The notes beneath the pieces are model-generated. The model saw only the letters and a list, made by a program, of their open reading frames with translations. It made no database searches and was not told the DNA's origin. A stretch of 50,619 nt of DNA. It comes from an uncultured Lachnospiraceae bacterium. Its GTDB lineage: Bacteria > Bacillota > Clostridia > Lachnospirales > Lachnospiraceae. Of this stretch, positions 49,804-50,619 are shown piece after piece (the stretch's first letter is position 1; each line of letters opens with the position of its first letter). A program made the position numbers and the translations under genes. The stretch covers positions 1-50,619 of the forward strand of contig CAJURF010000019.1 of assembly GCA_910588825.1 (NCBI GenBank), in the 5' to 3' direction.

Positions 49804-50547
49804 TTATACCACCAAAAAGAAGCTGGCAGCCTCATCTTCTGTAAGGCCATATTGCCTCATGATTTCTGATTTTATTTCATCATCATTAAATTGTAGATTG
49901 CGGAGCATTTCTATGGCCCCTTGGATGCCTTCTTTCCTGCCCTCTCTTTGGCCAACCCGTCTGCCTTCCAGCAGGGCAGCCTCTCTGTCAATTTTTCGAA
50001 TCTCATTTATCCTGGGCTCCATGATTTCCATCAAGGTTTCAAACATAAGATCATCTCCCATCAATTCTTCAACAATGTGGTTATTAGCGCCAATACTTAC
50101 TTCGAGAACAGAACCAGCCATCTCTCTATCGGTTTTTTCGGTCATCATGCATATCAAGTCCAGCAGATTTCGGATATCCCTTTTATCCAGTTTAGAAGAA
50201 AGAGCATTGAGCCAGGTGTGGGACTTTTTGTCCAGCTGGCGGGTAGTGATAATCTGTATGGGGAAAGGAAAAGGGCCTTCGATATAATAGATGCCGGAGT
50301 AACGGGTGGAAACAGAGCAGCCGTGTTCCCTGAAGTAACGAAAAAGCCCGGCAGGTTTTGCCTCGCGTACGATAGATATAGTGATATCATCAGTTTTTAT
50401 CTCATCGAGAGTTTTCCCATAAGATTTGTAGAGATAAGCGTAAGCCAGTGTCTTGGAAAAGGTATCAATATCCAGGTGGTCTTCCGGTGATTTGTACTCC
50501 AGAATATTATGACCTCTGAAAAAGAAGGCAATATTGGAATCACGCAT
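49804..50547 (-). CDS. Rpn-type PD-(D/E)XK nuclease/transposase-family protein
   Basis: A 247-aa protein of the Rpn-like PD-(D/E)XK family common in Lachnospiraceae. The nuclease core is near the N-terminus: MRDSNIAFFFRGHNILEYKSPED, with Glu and Lys of the ExK pair in LEYK. Mid-region has PIQIITTRQLD. The C-terminal part holds the alternating Gly/Arg/Glu stretch EGRRVGQREGRKEGIQGA, seen in many relatives, then a helical tail. The start at 50547 has AAAGGAGG 6 bases upstream; an earlier in-frame start at 50580 is less likely. Family knowledge: Rpn proteins are recombination-promoting nucleases, some acting as anti-phage toxins. Role here unknown. Confidence 0.8.
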   Translation of the reverse strand: MRDSNIAFFFRGHNILEYKSPEDHLDIDTFSKTLAYAYLYKSYGKTLDEIKTDDITISIVREAKPAGLFRYFREHGCSVSTRYSGIYYIEGPFPFPIQIITTRQLDKKSHTWLNALSSKLDKRDIRNLLDLICMMTEKTDREMAGSVLEVSIGANNHIVEELMGDDLMFETLMEIMEPRINEIRKIDREAALLEGRRVGQREGRKEGIQGAIEMLRNLQFNDDEIKSEIMRQYGLTEDEAASFFLVV

Positions 50548-50619
50548 CAGTGCCTCCTTTTCATATATATATCGTACCATATTTCAGAGGTTTTACAATG
50601 TTCCCGTTGAAAATGAGGT

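Noticed and set aside
1..50619. tRNA, rRNA genes or a CRISPR array
   Set aside because: No cloverleaf-like segment, rRNA stretch or regularly spaced repeat was seen in any intergenic region; a covariance search was not possible.

Overview
The window looks like chromosome from a Gram-positive anaerobic gut-type Firmicute, most probably a Lachnospiraceae (Clostridium cluster XIVa) member. This rests on the plsX-acpP-rnc-smc-ftsY cluster, a T-box leader in front of pheST, strong AGGAGG-type ribosome binding sites, TTGACA/TATAAT promoters, a radical-SAM-era Memo/AMMECR1 protein, LarE, an anaerobic cobalamin-tail operon and a sialic acid operon. Species cannot be called from sequence alone. No rRNA, tRNA or CRISPR array was seen.

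Layout. 1-1.1 kb: the 3' end of a nucleoside phosphorylase, then a minus-strand toxin-antitoxin pair whose YafQ-type toxin is split by a 157-bp hairpin element with a 3-bp target duplication. 1.2-6.7 kb: Phe T-box, pheS, pheT, a histidine phosphatase and queA. 6.7-11.3 kb: a two-component system next to an internally deleted ABC ATPase, a soluble hybrid sensor kinase, and the 3' scrap of a ferredoxin-type aldo/keto reductase. 11.3-13.2 kb (minus): a YtqB-like methyltransferase and a ROK repressor. 13.5-22.6 kb: plsX-acpP-rnc-smc-ftsY, then threonine deaminase and an AMMECR1/Memo fusion. 22.6-27.6 kb (minus): tyrA, aroA, larE and an AAA-ATPase/PD-(D/E)XK gene that lies between direct copies of a small palindromic repeat. 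27.9-30 kb: an EF-G-like GTPase. 30.1-33.5 kb: cobT-cobU-cobS-cobU2-cobC, the nucleotide-loop end of cobalamin synthesis. 33.5-36.9 kb: two secreted or surface proteins, a B-repeat protein and a papain-type protease. 37-41 kb: serC, a DUF1015 protein, a tyrosine-phosphatase-like protein and an unknown gene. 41.2-47 kb: nanE-nanA-siaT-nanQ-nanK-nagA, sialic acid uptake and breakdown to glucosamine-6-phosphate. 47.1-50.6 kb: an AT-richer accessory end with a Fic protein, a small protein plus HipA-like kinase, and an Rpn-type PD-(D/E)XK protein with a decayed 5' copy beside it.

How it works together. The core parts are translation (PheRS, QueA, EF-G-like), cell envelope and chromosome upkeep (PlsX, ACP, SMC, FtsY) and aromatic/Thr/Ser amino acid metabolism. 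The adaptive parts are sialic acid scavenging, cobamide completion, secreted proteolysis and signalling. Accessory toxin/nuclease-like genes and several gene remnants mark sites of recent gain and loss.

The most unusual items are the YafQ gene broken by a MITE-like hairpin, a pair of CobU paralogues with complementary motif losses, a 94-aa protein plus HipA-like kinase module, and the repeat-flanked AAA/nuclease gene.
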